Notes under the pieces: model-generated | Database searches by the model: none | Seen by the model: the letters and a program-made list of their open reading frames with translations, nothing else | Told to the model about the DNA's origin: nothing | Part shown: piece after piece, positions 52,226-62,710 of the stretch | Numbering within the stretch: position 1 is the first letter of the stretch | How the letters are laid out: each line of letters starts with the position of its first letter | Position numbers and translations under genes: made by a program | Assembly: GCF_003576645.1 (NCBI RefSeq) | Contig: NC_044931.1 | Coordinates: 8,138,177-8,202,176 of the forward strand | Direction: 5' to 3' | Length of the DNA: 64,000 nt | From: Ipomoea triloba | Lineage: Eukaryota > Streptophyta > Magnoliopsida > Solanales > Convolvulaceae

Positions 52226-54161
52226 GGTCTGTTTTGGGCGGGAAGTTAAAACTGAGGATATTGTTTTTATTAATAGTATAGATTGCATTGCAGAGAAATA
52301 TATATACTGAATTATTACCATTAGTAATTCTAGTCTAGAATTGTATTACGAATAGGAACGTAGGGAAGAATATATTTTATTAGGAATTCTATTTTAATTT
52401 ACAATTGTATTAGGGATAGGAATTGTATTACCATATTTTACAATATTACGCAAACCATAATATTATAGGTCTGTTTTGGGCGGGAAGTTAAAACTGAGGA
52501 TATTGTTTTTATTAATAGTATAGATTGCATTGCAGAGAAATATATATACTGAATTATTACCATTAGTAATTCTAGTCTAGAATTGTATTACGAATAGGAA
52601 CGTAGGGAAGAATATATTTTATTAGGAATTCTATTTTAATTTACAATTGTATTAGGGATAGGAATTGTATTACCATATTTTACAATATTACGCAAACCAT
52701 AATATTATAGGTCTGTTTTGGGCGGGAAGTTAAAACTGAGGATATTGTTTTTATTAATAGTATAGATTGCATTGCAGAGAAATATATATACTGAATTATT
52801 ACCATTAGTAATTCTAGTCTAGAATTGTATTACGAATAGGAACGTAGGGAAGAATATATTTTATTAGGAATTCTATTTTAATTTACAATTGTATTAGGGA
52901 TAGGAATTGTATTACCATATTTTACAATATTACGCAAACCATAATATTATAGGTCTGTTTTGGGCGGGAAGTTAAAACTGAGGATATTGTTTTTATTAAT
53001 AGTATAGATTGCATTGCAGAGAAATATATATACTGAATTATTACCATTAGTAATTCTAGTCTAGAATTGTATTACGAATAGGAACGTAGGGAAGAATATA
53101 TTTTATTAGGAATTCTATTTTAATTTACAATTGTATTAGGGATAGGAATTGTATTACCATATTTTACAATATTACGCAAACCATAATATTATAGGTCTGT
53201 TTTGGGCGGGAAGTTAAAACTGAGGATATTGTTTTTATTAATAGTATAGATTGCATTGCAGAGAAATATATATACTGAATTATTACCATTAGTAATTCTA
53301 GTCTAGAATTGTATTACGAATAGGAACGTAGGGAAGAATATATTTTATTAGGAATTCTATTTTAATTTACAATTGTATTAGGGATAGGAATTGTATTACC
53401 ATATTTTACAATATTACGCAAACCATAATATTATAGGTCTGTTTTGGGCGGGAAGTTAAAACTGAGGATATTGTTTTTATTAATAGTATAGATTGCATTG
53501 CAGAGAAATATATATACTGAATTATTACCATTAGTAATTCTAGTCTAGAATTGTATTACGAATAGGAACGTAGGGAAGAATATATTTTATTAGGAATTCT
53601 ATTTTAATTTACAATTGTATTAGGGATAGGAATTGTATTACCATATTTTACAATATTACGCAAACCATAATATTATAGGTCTGTTTTGGGCGGGAAGTTA
53701 AAACTGAGGATATTGTTTTTATTAATAGTATAGATTGCATTGCAGAGAAATATATATACTGAATTATTACCATTAGTAATTCTAGTCTAGAATTGTATTA
53801 CGAATAGGAACGTAGGGAAGAATATATTTTATTAGGAATTCTATTTTAATTTACAATTGTATTAGGGATAGGAATTGTATTACCATATTTTACAATATTA
53901 CGCAAACCATAATATTATAGGTCTGTTTTGGGCGGGAAGTTAAAACTGAGGATATTGTTTTTATTAATAGTATAGATTGCATTGCAGAGAAATATATATA
54001 CTGAATTATTACCATTAGTAATTCTAGTCTAGAATTGTATTACGAATAGGAACGTAGGGAAGAATATATTTTATTAGGAATTCTATTTTAATTTACAATT
54101 GTATTAGGGATAGGAATTGTATTACCATATTTTACAATATAATGCAAACCATAATATTATA
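52226..54161 (-). repeat. Homogenised satellite block, about eight 242-bp copies
   Basis: Exact 242-bp steps from 52226. Seven copies look identical by eye and the eighth differs near its end (ATATAATGC for ATATTACGC). They carry the shortest monomer form. The block starts about 210 bp after the N gap. Confidence 0.9.
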
Positions 54162-55105
54162 GGTCTGTTTTGGGCGGGAAGTTAAAACTGAGGATATTGT
54201 TTTTATTAATAATATAGATTGCATTGCAGAGAAATATATATACTGAATTATTACCATTAGTAATTCTAGTCTAGAATTGTATTACGAATAGGAACGTAGG
54301 GAAGAATATATTTTATTAGGAATTCTATTTTAATTTACAATTGTATTAGGGATAGGAATTGTATTACCATATTTTACAATATTACGCAAACCATAATATT
54401 ATAGGTCTTTTTTGGGCGGGAAATTAAAACTGAGGATATTGTTTTTATTAATAGTATAGATTGCATTGCAGAGAAATATATATACGGAATTATTACCATT
54501 AATTAGTAATTCTAGTGTATAATTGTATTACGAATAGGAACGTAAGGAATAATATATTTTATTAGGAATTCTATTTTAATTTACAATTGTATTAGGGATA
54601 GGAATTGTATTACCATATTTCACAATATTATGCACACAAAAATATTATAGGTCGATTTTGGGCGGGAAATTAAGCACACAAAAATATTATAGGTCGATTT
54701 TGGGCGGGAAATTAAAACTGAGGATATTGTTTTTATTAATAGTATAGATGAAATTAAAACTGAGGATATTGTTTTTATTAATAGTATAGATTGCATTGCA
54801 GAAAAATATATTGTTTTTATTAATAGTATAGATTGCATTGCAGAAAAATATATATTTTTTATTAATAGTATAGATTGCATTGCAGAAAAATATATATACT
54901 GAATTATTACCATTAATTAGTAATTCTAGTCTATAATTGTATTACGAATAGGAACGTAGGGAAGAATATATTATATTAGGAATTCTATTTTAATTTACAA
55001 TTGTATTAGGGATAGGAACTGTATTACCATATTTTTACGATATAATGGAAACCATAATATTATAGGTCTGTTTTGGGCAGGAAGTTCAAACTGAGGATTT
55101 TGTTT

Positions 55106-55779
55106 AAGACTAAGCTAAAATAATTCTCTTCTTCTTCCCCTAAGTGTGTTACACGAAAATGAGAGAGAGATAGGAGAGAGATGAGTGTGATCTTGTTTGA
55201 TATTGTTCTTGAAGACCAAGCAATCAAGTACAAAGCCTCCATACCTCATTAATGTTACATTAAATGGCCAAATCTTAGTCTAGGATTGGATTTGCCACAT
55301 GTCATCACCCCATGGATCCCTTATGAAGATATTAATTTAATTGGCCAGTTTGTGCTTAAATCTGATGAATGTTCGGAGGATTATAACTTAATTCGGGAAA
55401 ATTCTAATACCAAAATTATCGTAAAAATATTCCCGTCGCAAATCACCAATTTTGGGAATTTTCCGGTATTCCGCCAAATTTAGGTTCAGAGTCCGTAACC
55501 ATTTATCCCTTATGGTCCATTTAGAACTTCTCTTGAACTAATTAAAAATTCAGGCCTAATCGTATGATACTTAATAATCCCAATTCTGGAAAATTCGAAT
55601 TGAATCTACGTCCTTAAAATTTCATCGATTCGTGACCGGTACGTAGTTCGCAGCTTATCGATAATTAGTCTTACTTATAAAAAAAATCCTTCTGAAGTAC
55701 CGAGAGATCATCTCATAAGTGTCATAGCTTAAAAAATATTTTCGAGCCTTAACTTTGTCGGAAAAACCGAGGGGTTACA
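55106..55779 (-). mobile_element. Truncated LTR (first 0.67 kb), same family group
   Basis: On the minus strand it begins TGTAACCCCTCGG at 55779 and matches the first 650 or so bases of the LTRs at 11993 and 43121 (landmarks: CGTGACCGGTACGTA, GTTCGGAGGATTATA, CCACATGTCA). It breaks at AAGACTAAGCT, where the satellite begins. The open frame at 55286-55483 lies in this non-coding LTR. No target duplication can be defined. Confidence 0.88.
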
Positions 55780-56147
55780 TGTACAATATAATAATATAGT
55801 TGAATTTTCATATATTTGGTCAAGTATCTATTATCATAGCATACAAAATTAAAATTTTGTATGATTAATATAATCTCTAATCATGTACATATTTATATAA
55901 ATTTATAGACAACAATTTACATAACTAAATTCAATTATTCCTAATCTTATTACATATATATTATAATTCTAACAATATGAATAATAACTAAAAAAATTAT
56001 ACTTAGAAACTAAAACATGTAAATTTTAAATTTTGTATATGTAATTTTAAACTCTAATTAGACTCATTTTCTTATATGATTGTATAATATAGTGTATATA
56101 CAAATAATATTTAATAATATGTATATATGCAAATTCTATAATATAAT
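55780..56147. other. AT-rich intergenic DNA
   Basis: Very AT-rich with no repeat family, gene or RNA recognised. Confidence 0.6.
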
Positions 56148-56154
56148 TTCTGTA

Positions 56155-57050
56155 AGAGAAAATTGTCATTTTGGTCCAATGACTATTGGAGTCTTGTTAA
56201 TTGCATTCCACGACTTTTAAAACTGTTAATTTCGTACCTTAACTATGCAATTTTTATCATTTTTGGTCCCTTCGGCCTAATTGCCGGCCAAATTACACCA
56301 ATAAATTTTAATAGGCCGAATAATAAGGGTATTTTGGTCATTTTAAATGTCTTTTCTTTCTTCTTCATTCTTGAAGCTGTCGCCGGCAACCATTTTCTTT
56401 CTTCTCCGTAAGCATGTAGCAGCAGCCAAAGTATCTATCCAAGCAAAACACTAAACACTTCTGCCACACATTACAACCTAGATTCTAATTAAAAAATAAA
56501 ATACACTATTTGAGAAGAAATTTCACGGCTTTAAAAGCATCCTAATTTTCCCTTCTAGAAATTGCTGTGAAACTCATTCATGGCCAAATACATTGAAAGA
56601 ATCAGACAGACCAATGATACAAAAAACAATAAATACGGAGGGGAAAGAAAAAAAAAATCCGAACCTCAGAGCTCTCTGTCGTCTGGTGGTCGTTGCTTAG
56701 TGACTTCTCTAATTTCGCAGTCACCTCACCGCTGGGAGATGAAACTGGAATTTTCCGGTGGGCTGTGGCTGAGAAATCACTCACGAACGAAGGTCTGAGG
56801 TTGTCGGCGAGGATAAGAAAGAAGTCCGAATTTTGAAGAGAGTGTTCATGCCGCCGGAAACATGAACTCGTCGGAGAAGAAAAAAAATAAAAGTAAAAAG
56901 ACAAAAATACCCTCATTATATGGTCTATTAATATTCTCCGGTCAAATTTGGCCGGCAATTAGTTAAGGTACGAAATTAACAGTTTTGAAAGTCGTGGAAT
57001 GCAATTAACAAGACTCCAATAGTCATTGGACCAAAATGGCAATTTTCTCT
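56155..57050. mobile_element. Non-autonomous TIR element (MULE-like or foldback), 896 bp
   Basis: The ends are long inverted repeats. AGAGAAAATTGTCATTTTGG at 56155 is matched in reverse at 57050, and the similarity continues through TCCAATGACTATTGGAGTC, GGAATGCAATTAAC-type and GCCGGCCAAATT segments for roughly 190 bp, with decay inward. The 7-bp duplication TTCTGTA flanks it (56148-56154 and 57051-57057). No transposase is present. The centre (about 56640-56870) is GC-richer than its surroundings and has open frames on both strands, but I recognise no protein. Long TIRs suggest a Mutator-like element, although a 7-bp duplication is shorter than the usual 8-11, so the superfamily is uncertain. 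It lies next to, and perhaps inside an old intron of, the receptor-kinase fragment. Confidence 0.85.
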
Positions 57051-57160
57051 TTCTGTAATTATAATTTTGATAAGCCGTGAATTAACATAGAAATATGCTT
57101 TAATTGTACAAACTTTTAAGTGAATTTTATATGTTTGTGCAAGAACGAAGTATATTTCAG

Positions 57161-58051
57161 GTGTTTATGGCACAACGATTGAAAACCGGGACCTAGGCAT
57201 GATGAAGCGTAAAATGAAGACAATTCAGGATGAATTCAAGGCAAAAATTAGTCAAGAATGGAGGGTCAAAACCATAGCAAGTTCAACAGAGAATTGGAGC
57301 AAAGGGCTGTCCTATATGCATCACAACTGCTCACCGCCAATTGTTCATAGGGATGTAAAATCCAGCAATGTTCTTCTAGATTCTGAGTTCAATGCCAAGA
57401 TTGCAGATTTCGGCTTAGCCAGAATGTTGATGAAACAAGGTGATCCCAACACAATGTCCACCTTTGCTGGCACATGTGGGTATATAGCTCCTGGTGAGTC
57501 ACTATACATATGTTGCCTCACTATCTAACTAAATTTGTCTTACAAATAATGAATTTTGCAAGTTAAACTTTTGTTTAATAATGTTGATCTCAGAGTATGT
57601 AAAGACTAGAAAAGTGAATGAGAAGATTGATGTGTATAGCTTCGGGGTGATCCTTCTGGAACTGGTGACGGGAAGAGAGCCGAACGATGGAGATATGGAT
57701 TGGTGCCTAGCTGACTGGGCACAATACTATGTTGTAGAAGAAAACCCCATTGAGGATGCTTTAGATGAGGAAATAAAGGAGGCAGAGAACATAGATGTGA
57801 TGTGTGGAGTGTTCAAGCTAGGGATCTTCTGTACTGGTAAAACTCCAGCTCAAAGACCAACCATGGGAGAAGCCTTGCGGATCCTCCAACATCCCAGCCC
57901 TCTATCACCATATGGCAAAGAAATAAGTGTTAGTGAGCGTGATGTTTTACCGCTTATTAAGTGTTCTAGTAGTGAGGGGATATTGGAAGATGAAGATCAT
58001 TGTTTAGAAATACAGGATAGAAACTGTGAAATTTTGGACTTTAGGCAATAG
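57161..58051 (+). pseudogene. Truncated LRR receptor-like kinase (HAESA/HSL1-like), kinase domain only
   Basis: Exon at 57161-57493 after a plausible acceptor (TATATTTCAG), an intron with GT-AG ends at 57494-57593, and exon 57594-58051 ending in TAG. The splice joins G and AG into the Glu of the APE-like motif (Y-I-A-P then E-Y), the place where related plant kinases have an intron. Visible: the end of the glycine loop (V-Y-G), a decayed K-R segment, L-S-Y-M-H-H, catalytic I-V-H-R-D-V-K, D-F-G-L-A, the D-V-Y-S-F-G-V subdomain, and Q-R-P-T-M near the end. Compared with the family, the region between helix C and the H-R-D loop is short by roughly 70 residues, and the leucine-rich ectodomain and membrane segment are absent. 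The first ATG is at 57199. It could not make a normal receptor. The family call is strong; the pseudogene call rests on these losses. Confidence 0.88.
57494..57593 (+). other. Intron in the kinase fragment
   Basis: 100 bp, starting GTGAGTC and ending TTGATCTCAG. Removal keeps the reading frame through the activation segment. Confidence 0.85.
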
Positions 58052-58196
58052 TAGATTGTAAATAAAGCAGTTTTTTATTTTGTAAATAAGTGTTCTGGTA
58101 GTGATGAGGTATTGGAAGATGAAGATCATGGTTTACAAATAGAGGATAGAAACTGTAAAATTTTAGAATATAGGCAATAGTAGATTGTAAATAAGG
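57959..58196 (+). repeat. Tandem duplication of the kinase gene's last coding segment
   Basis: 57959-58071 is repeated at 58088-58196 with a 129-bp offset. Both copies contain TATTGGAAGATGAAGATCAT, AGGCAATAGTAGATTGTAAA and the stop codon. The second copy lies after the stop and is diverged by several substitutions. Confidence 0.9.
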
Positions 58197-58238
58197 TCAT
58201 TCAAGAGTGATTTTATAGAGAAGGTAATTCAAAAGGAA

Positions 58239-58560
58239 TCTATACGGTATATAAAAGGAAAATCCTCATTTTAAGCTTGCCGCCCAAAACAGTCTACAAT
58301 ATTTAGAATGCGATTATTTCCTATTTTCCTATTCGTTGTACAATTCTACATTACAATTCCTATTGTACTACAATTTTACATTACAATTCCTATCATACTA
58401 CAATTCTATCGTAATATAAGATACAACCTGCAAATTCCCTTATATAAATCCACGCAGCATTATAGCTAAAACCCCACTAAATTGCAGACCAAAACACTCT
58501 GGTTTGTGTAATATTATAAAATATGATAATACAATTCCTAATAAAATATATATTTTTTCC
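58239..58560 (+). mobile_element. Helitron-like 5' end related to the satellite monomer
   Basis: It starts A then TCTATACGGTATATAAAAGG, continues AATCCTCATTTTAAG and CCGCCCAAAACAGTC, then short internal repeats of TACAATTCTACATTACAATT (58338, 58370), and near 58500-58550 TTTGTGTAATATTATAAAAT. The order matches the satellite read on its minus strand, with more sequence in the middle. The 3' end was not identified. Confidence 0.6.
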
Positions 58561-58643
58561 ATACTTCTCTCGATCCCTCTCTTTTTTTTTCTTTTATTTA
58601 TTTGTTTTGTGCTCTCTTTTTCCTATGTTTTTGTGGAATCGTT

Positions 58644-58708
58644 CATTCAGTAGCATGGAATTGCAATGACACGAAACTAGCCTCTGGCATATTGAGCCCC
58701 ATGGTCAT
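58644..58708 (+). pseudogene. THO complex subunit 3 (TEX1)-like WD40 exon remnant
   Basis: The plus strand encodes H-S-V-A-W-N-C-x-x-T-K-L-A-S-G and, after a change of frame, H-I-E-P-H-G-H, ending at a GTAAGC donor (58709). Both pieces are recalled from the first WD40 repeat of plant THO3/TEX1, an mRNA-export factor, where about nine residues separate them. Here that stretch is deleted with loss of frame. The fragment is only 65 bp, has no flanking exons that I can identify, and lies downstream of a Helitron-like 5' end, so it may be a captured fragment. Confidence 0.6.
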
Positions 58709-58709
58709 G

Positions 58710-59764
58710 TAAGCTTTCTCCTTATATATTAATGCATCTCTCTATTTGTTTAGTACCTAAAATATTGTTTAATTAATGGTGTTGTCAAGTTTAGTTTTTC
58801 AAGTCAACAAAATATTTTCGTATTCGTGAACTTTTCATTCTAGAGCTAGGGCAAGATCCTCATTGATTCGAAGTTTTAATCACCATTCTCACTTCACCTA
58901 TGGCTAGAGCATGCACACCATCAGGATTCAGGGCTCTATAGAAACTTCATGATGGGAAGGCTTTGAACAAAGTTTAAATATGAAGACCTTCATAAAGTCT
59001 GCATATTGGAAACCAATGCCTCTTTCTTCTTTCCCTTCTCTTTTTGATAGTCTGCACTCAAGATTTATCCATTTTTTATTTTTAAATTTTCTTTTAAATG
59101 GAAACAAGCTTGATTGGAGAATCTGTAATTATGCACGTTCAATGAAGGTGAAAGGTGGGTTCGCTTAGTGTCTTTTGTGGATGATTTTTAGAGGTGGTGG
59201 TGATGAGTTGAAGAGGTGGCAACATTGAGAGAAGGATTTTTCCTATTTTTATTTTATCGTACTTTAATTTTTAAAAAAATTAAAAATATAGAAAAACGAC
59301 AATGCAATAGATAGATATTGACATATCATCATCACTAACATGTTTGCATGGTTAATGTAATGTCTTAGGTTAATCTGGTTAGTCTATTGAAGTGTGTTGA
59401 TTTGGGCGAACATATCGAATGCTGGGAATGAAGGTGGAGATTAAGATTGGCACCAATCGCAGCATTTGCTTTGTTTCTTCTACTTGAATTGCAAAACTGG
59501 GCAGAGCATCTATGGACTTGTGGCGCCTGTTTGAACACAAGTTTTGTTTAGAAACTTACACCATCAATCATTCCGATCCGGCCATTATATTAGAGGATGG
59601 ATTTAGAAAACCATGTTTATCATTACTATATTATTAGAAAAAATCTCACTTTCTATGCTTATAACGTTTTTTCCTCCAAATTATTCATTATCTCCTCAAT
59701 TATTTTGAAAGTGATATTTTCTACCTTCTATGTTAACTAGGGTTTTGGATTATCAATCACTACT
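58710..59764. other. AT-rich DNA with no recognised gene
   Basis: Short open frames (for example 58980-59168) match nothing I recognise. The base composition rises slightly at 59390-59550, where a decayed exon could lie, but no motif supports one. Confidence 0.5.
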
Positions 59765-60213
59765 TCAATACTATTATTAAAAACAAAATCTCCTTTTTAA
59801 CTTTAATTTCCGCCCAAGTAAAGGCTATATGGTGAAAAGAAATATATACTTAAGGTATAAAAGTATAATTGCACAGATATTAGTATAATTGCCTAATAAT
59901 TATTATGATAATTAAGCTAAACATGGGTCGTCGTTGGATTTATTTCTGTAATAATTACAATTAAATTATTTCTCCTTTTTTCTCATATTTATTTTTGTAA
60001 TAATATAACTACATAAATTATATTAGATATTGAATTTTAAGATAATTGTAGACGAACGAGTCATATATTACTTAATTAATTGAGTGATACTTTTGCACTA
60101 ATCTTATAATCAAATAAATGTACACTTTCAAATATTAGAATTTTTTATAATTTCATCTTTAATTTTATTATCTAAATATATAATAAAATTTTTTACATCA
60201 CACGGGTAATTGG
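59765..60213 (+). mobile_element. Helitron-like element, plus orientation (left arm of an inverted pair)
   Basis: It begins TCAATACTATTATTAAAAAC, has TTTCCGCCCAAG, and ends near CATCACACGGGTAATTGG. It matches 61966-62710 in reverse complement over nearly all of its length, but lacks about 300 bp that the other arm has near its start. It is non-coding. The terminus type and the CACGGG motif resemble plant Helitrons. No 3' CTRR end was confirmed. Confidence 0.55.
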
Positions 60214-60337
60214 GGCCGCACTTATTTGTTTGAATTCAAAGGATAACATCAGAAAACATAATCGGTCCAACCCATTTCATCAATTGCACGATATAATAGT
60301 CTTTGTTATAATTTATATAATTGTATATCGATCAAAA

Positions 60338-60777
60338 TCTATAATATTAATAAAAACAAAATTCTCCATTTTAACTTCCCTCCCAAAATACTCATATACT
60401 ATTAAGGTTTGCGTAATATTGTAAAATATGGTAATACAATTTCTATTCGTACTACAATTGTACATTAAAATATGTTAATACAATTTCTAATATAATATAT
60501 TTTTTCCTACTTTCCTATCCGTAATACAATTTTAGATTAAAATTACTATTCGTAATATAATTGTACATATAATTTCCTACAATATAATCTATACTATTAA
60601 GAAAAATAAAACCCTAAATTTTAACTTCCCGCTTAAAACAGTCCTATACTATTAAGATTTGTGTAATATTTTAAAATATGGTAATAAAATTCATATTCGT
60701 ACTACAATTGTACATTAAAATATGTTATTATAATCTATACTATTAATACAATTTCTATTCGTACTGCAATTGTACAT
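60338..60777 (+). repeat. Tandem pair of diverged satellite-related Helitron-like units
   Basis: Unit starts at 60338 (TCTATAATATTAATAAAAAC) and 60589 (TCTATACTATTAAGAAAAAT), 251 bp apart, and a third broken start at 60734. Each unit contains the TTAACTTCCC and TTTGTGTAATATTTTAAAAT type segments of the satellite in the same order. Each unit also repeats TATACTATTAAG about 50 bp downstream of its start. This is a small diverged array outside the main satellite. Confidence 0.8.
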
Positions 60778-60987
60778 TAGTCCAGCTAATCTCAGTGTTA
60801 ATTGTAAGCAAATTTCTTATTTTAATAGCGTACCTAACCAGAATAATACAGAAGCATAGTTGCTCCAACCAAATAGGTTGTTCGATAGTGCTCAGTCATT
60901 GTTAGAACCAGCTGTTTGTGTACTAGCATTTAGTACAGCTAATCTCAGTGTTAATTGTAAGCAAATTTGTTATATTAATAGCGTACC
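60778..60987. repeat. Direct repeat of about 55 bp
   Basis: 60778-60833 and 60933-60987 share CAGCTAATCTCAGTGTTAAT, TTGTAAGCAAATTT and TTAATAGCGTACC, with a few differences, separated by about 100 bp. Confidence 0.85.
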
Positions 60988-61638
60988 GCCGTACTTAACT
61001 ATTTTATTTAAATAAAATGAAAATTTTAATTTTCTTCCCTCGGGTATGAATAATTGCAGTAGCTGGTAGTAAAGCTTTGTATGGTGGATTTATGGTTTGT
61101 TCTCCAACCTATTAATATGCCTAGAAATGGTAATACAACTCAAATTTAAATTATTTGCAATAACCTTTATCATTTTATTATATAAATTTTGATTTATTTG
61201 TTGTTTAAAATTATTGATTTATTTCAATTAATTTGTTAATTATTATGTACTTATTTGATTTTATTGTCAAATTAATCAATACATGTGCGACATGAACACT
61301 ACAGAATGAAGAACATATTTAAGTTGTGACTGTTTGTGTAAGGCATAATCAAACAATGAAAATCTATCAAAAGTGCGCACTCCTGAATTTCNTCTGTTTG
61401 GTAAATTAGTTGTTTACTAGTAGCTGATTGAATGTAAAATGACATTTAAGCGTATGAGTGTATTGTATTATTTCAACCTTTAAATATAACAAGAAGATAA
61501 ACTCTTATTAATAAATAATTATAAAATTTGGATATCATCTATACCTTTTTTAAGGACATAAGTTAATTATTTTTGTTTATTTAACTCTTATTAAATTATA
61601 CTAGTATTCTAAAACAATTTTTATTACGTATTTATTGT
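60988..61638. other. AT-rich DNA with no recognised feature
   Basis: No gene, RNA or repeat recognised. One ambiguous base at 61392. Confidence 0.5.
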
Positions 61639-61656
61639 CTATTATTATTATTATTA

Positions 61657-61702
<46 letters not shown>

Positions 61703-61724
61703 AAACTGACAAACCCATCACCCG

Positions 61725-61788
<64 letters not shown>

Positions 61789-61790
61789 GT
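61639..61790. repeat. (TTA)n microsatellite in two runs
   Basis: Two long trinucleotide runs separated by about 30 bp containing AACCCATCACCCGTTTG. The polyleucine frame across it is not a gene. Confidence 0.95.
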
Positions 61791-61965
61791 ATTTTCGCCC
61801 GTTCGTTGCACAGAATGGATTTGCTATAATATTTTAATAATATTTGGATCGATATACAATTATATAAATTATAACATCAAATATTATATAGCGCAATTGA
61901 TGAAATTTGTTGGACCGATTATGTTTTATGATGTTTTCCTAACATGAATTAGAGCAAATAATTGT

Positions 61966-62710
61966 CCAATTACCCGTGTGATGCACAAATAAATTTTTTA
62001 TTATCTATTTAGATAATAAAAATAAAGTTAAAATTATTAAAAAAAATTATATTAAACATGTACACTTATTTGATTATAAGATTAGTGCAAAAGTATTACT
62101 AAATTAATTGATAATATATGACTTGTTTGTCTACAATTATCTTAAAAAGATCAATATGTAATATGACATATGTAATTATATTATTACTAAAATAAATATG
62201 GGAAAAATTAGAAATAATTTAATTATAAAAAGATCAATATGTAATATGACCAATGTTTAGTTTAAATATCATAATAATTATTATACAATTATTAATAGTC
62301 AATTACACTAATATATGTGAAATTATACTTTTATAACTTAAGTATATTCATGTTCACTGTATCGCATTTAGTTTTTTCTTCCTCCTTGATAGTTGAATGA
62401 ATTAATTGTAATTATTATAAATAATCTAACAACACATGTTTAATTAATTTTTTTAAGTTTAAATAATTTAAAGTTTTCAAAAGGAAAGTGTAATTAACTT
62501 TCTTAAAAGTTTTTTAAAAATAATTTTTTAGTCAATTAGTAATGTCATTTTCCTTTCCAATTTGCCTAATTTCTATTTCTTTTTTCGTTAGAATATTTTT
62601 ATATTTTCAATCAATTAGTAAAATCAGTTTTCTTTTTCATTTTATCTTTACTATTGTTTGGGCGGAAATTTCACAAAGGATTATTTTATATTTATTAATA
62701 GTAGTATAGA
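61966..62710 (-). mobile_element. Helitron-like element, minus orientation (right arm of an inverted pair)
   Basis: On the minus strand it starts TCTATACTACTATTAATAAA at 62710, has TTTCCGCCCAAAC, and ends with CATCACACGGGTAATTGG at 61966. It is the fuller version of 59765-60213. It contains the empty SINE site (around 62495-62510). Confidence 0.55.

Larger units (their letters stand above)
43127..55105 (-). repeat. Helitron-end-derived satellite (right array), about 46 sequenced copies
   Basis: Same monomer and orientation as 15404-39659, resuming in register after the solo LTR. It contains two homogenised blocks (48215-49936 and 52226-54161), a scrambled stretch (50770-51130) and an N gap (51264-52014). 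It ends at about 55105, inside the GAGGATTTTGTTT part of a monomer, directly against a truncated LTR. Confidence 0.93.

Noticed and set aside
55286..55483. 65-codon frame, with a similar one at 12289-12480 (minus)
   Set aside because: Both lie in the non-coding first part of LTRs of the same group.
56602..56958. 118-codon minus-strand protein in the TIR element
   Set aside because: It runs into the inverted-repeat arm and a polypyrimidine tract and has no recognisable domain; it was kept only as a possible captured segment.
58980..59168. 62-codon frame downstream of the TEX1 remnant
   Set aside because: Hydrophobic, AT-driven frame without recognisable similarity, promoter or splice context.
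61657..61947. Polyleucine frame
   Set aside because: Translation of a (TTA)n microsatellite.
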